In this document: piece by piece, positions 4,995 to 5,442 of the stretch
Layout of the letters: each line of letters opens with the position of its first letter
How positions within the stretch are numbered: the first letter of the stretch is position 1
Source: Neisseria lactamica
GTDB lineage: Bacteria; Pseudomonadota; Gammaproteobacteria; Burkholderiales; Neisseriaceae
Assembly (NCBI GenBank): GCA_001067655.1
Contig: JUNU01000423.1
Location: forward strand, 1-5,442
Direction: 5' to 3'
DNA length: 5,442 bases
Position numbers and translations under genes: made by a program
Notes under the pieces: generated by a model
Told to the model about the DNA's origin: nothing
Seen by the model: the letters and a program-made list of their open reading frames with translations, nothing else
Database searches by the model: none

Positions 4995-5354
4995 TCAGTC
5001 CAACAGGGCTTCGATGTTTTCGAGCGGTCTGCCGATGGCGGCCTTGTCCTGTGTGGTCAGGATGGGGCGTTCGAGCAGGGCAGGGTGGGCGGCGATGGCT
5101 TTGAGTAAGGCTTGGTTGTCGAGGTCGGGATTGTCCAAGCCGAGTTCTTTGTACAAGTCGTCTTTGACGCGCATCATGCCGCGCACGGACTCCAAGCCCA
5201 GTTTGGCAAAGATGTCTTGCAGCGTTGCCAGATCGGGCGGAGTGTCGAGGTATTTGACGACTTCGGCTTTGATGCCGCGCGCTTCGAGCAGGTCGAAAGC
5301 GGCGCGCGATTTGCTGCAACGGGGATTGTGGTAGAGCGTGAATTCAGACGACAT
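4995..5354 (-). CDS. arsC: ArsC/YfgD family arsenate reductase-like protein (glutaredoxin type)
   Basis: This is a 119-residue cytoplasmic thioredoxin-fold protein. The N-terminal strand-loop FTLYHNPRCSKSR carries the catalytic cysteine C13. The three arginines that bind oxyanion in plasmid R773 ArsC have counterparts: R62 in SVRGMMR, R96 in LLERPI and R109 in IGRPLE. The YKELGLDNP segment is also typical. The length matches the short chromosomal YfgD-type group rather than the roughly 141-residue plasmid ArsC. No arsR, arsB or acr3 gene is nearby, so the true substrate may not be arsenate and the symbol is given by family only. The start at 5354 has GGAG (ctcc at 5361-5364 on the plus strand) about 6-7 bases upstream. 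It is the first gene of a likely two-gene operon with the YdcF-family gene, and its 5' leader runs into the CREE at 5393. Confidence 0.92.
   Translation of the reverse strand: MSSEFTLYHNPRCSKSRAAFDLLEARGIKAEVVKYLDTPPDLATLQDIFAKLGLESVRGMMRVKDDLYKELGLDNPDLDNQALLKAIAAHPALLERPILTTQDKAAIGRPLENIEALLD
5343..5354 (-). other. DUS-like 12-mer forming the first four codons of arsC
   Basis: ATGTCGTCTGAA on the minus strand differs at one position from AGGTCGTCTGAA, the uptake sequence in the two terminators here, and at one position from the meningococcal form ATGCCGTCTGAA. It supplies the start codon and residues MSSE. It may be a functional or decayed DUS. Confidence 0.5.
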
Positions 5355-5390
5355 AGCGTTCTCCGATGTATATAGATTTTGCTGATGGGC

Positions 5391-5421
5391 TTTATAGTGG
5401 ATTAAATTTAAATCAGGACAA
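5391..5421 (-). promoter_or_regulatory. Possible CREE-derived promoter for the arsC-ydcF operon
   Basis: On the minus strand, the Correia end plus flanking bases reads TATAAA (5391-5396), with TTGTCC (5416-5421) 19 bp upstream inside the element. Both hexamers are fair matches but the spacing is long. If used, transcription would start about 30 bases before the arsC start codon. Correia ends are known to act this way at some neisserial genes. Here it is only a candidate. Confidence 0.3.
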
Positions 5422-5442
5422 GGCGACGAAGCCGCAGACAGT
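5393..5442. repeat. Correia repeat enclosed element (CREE), left end, cut by the window edge
   Basis: TATAGTGGATTAAATTTAA at 5393 is a Correia terminal inverted repeat, followed by the familiar interior CAGGACAAGGCGACGAAGCC. Its first 13 bases (TATAGTGGATTAA) are also seen, inverted, at the end of the element at 1-51. The two partial elements have the same orientation: the first shows the right end and this one the left. It lies 38 bp upstream of the arsC start codon. Confidence 0.85.

Noticed and set aside
4391..5104. 237-residue plus-strand frame opposite the YdcF-family gene
   Set aside because: It has a low-complexity Gly/Val/Asp/Phe composition typical of an antisense frame, and the minus-strand genes are clearly real.
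4995..5354. Arsenic-resistance operon
   Set aside because: Only the reductase-like gene is present. There is no arsR, arsB or acr3, and the downstream partner is a YdcF-family envelope protein.

Overview
The window looks like chromosomal DNA of a commensal Neisseria, most likely of the mucosa/sicca group. Two transcription terminators are built from inverted copies of AGGTCGTCTGAA. From memory, this is the 'AG-muc' dialect of the neisserial DNA uptake sequence (DUS). Both window edges lie inside Correia-type repeats (CREE), which are characteristic of Neisseria. GltX and the other proteins fit a betaproteobacterial host. No rRNA, tRNA, CRISPR array, insertion-sequence transposase or phage gene was seen.

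Layout, left to right. (1) 1-51 is the right end of a CREE, followed by about 200 bp of leader with a 14-bp palindrome and a short hairpin. (2) 251-1201 (+) encodes an exported DUF2167 protein of unknown function. It converges on gltX, and a 34-bp DUS-palindrome terminator lies between the two genes. (3) 1259-2653 (-) is a complete gltX (glutamyl-tRNA synthetase) with a recognisable promoter. (4) 2654-2812 is a divergent intergenic region with a DUS of a different dialect (AGGCCGTCTGAA) and a strong Fur box. (5) 2813-3907 (+) is a periplasmic iron/siderophore/heme-type ABC substrate-binding protein without its permease or ATPase. (6) 3936-4223 (-) is a second, broken copy of the first 85 codons of gltX plus its upstream region. 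It is about 95.5% identical to the intact copy and carries a nonsense codon and a frameshift. (7) 4244-4301 is a long DUS-hairpin terminator. (8) 4301-4972 (-) is a YdcF/DUF218 membrane-anchored protein and 4995-5354 (-) an ArsC/YfgD-type thioredoxin-fold protein. They are 22 bp apart and probably form one operon. (9) 5393-5442 is the left end of another CREE in the same orientation as the first.

The main point of interest is the architecture of parts 3 to 6. The Fur-controlled binding-protein gene sits between an intact gltX and a pseudogene copy of the gltX 5' end in the same orientation. The copies differ mostly at synonymous sites, and the segment between them carries a foreign-dialect DUS. 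This is better explained by import of a [gltX 5' end + Fur box + binding protein] cassette from another Neisseria by transformation than by a recent local duplication. The old 5' end of gltX was then left behind next to the ydcF terminator and decayed. No wholly new system is apparent. The rest is ordinary housekeeping and accessory sequence.
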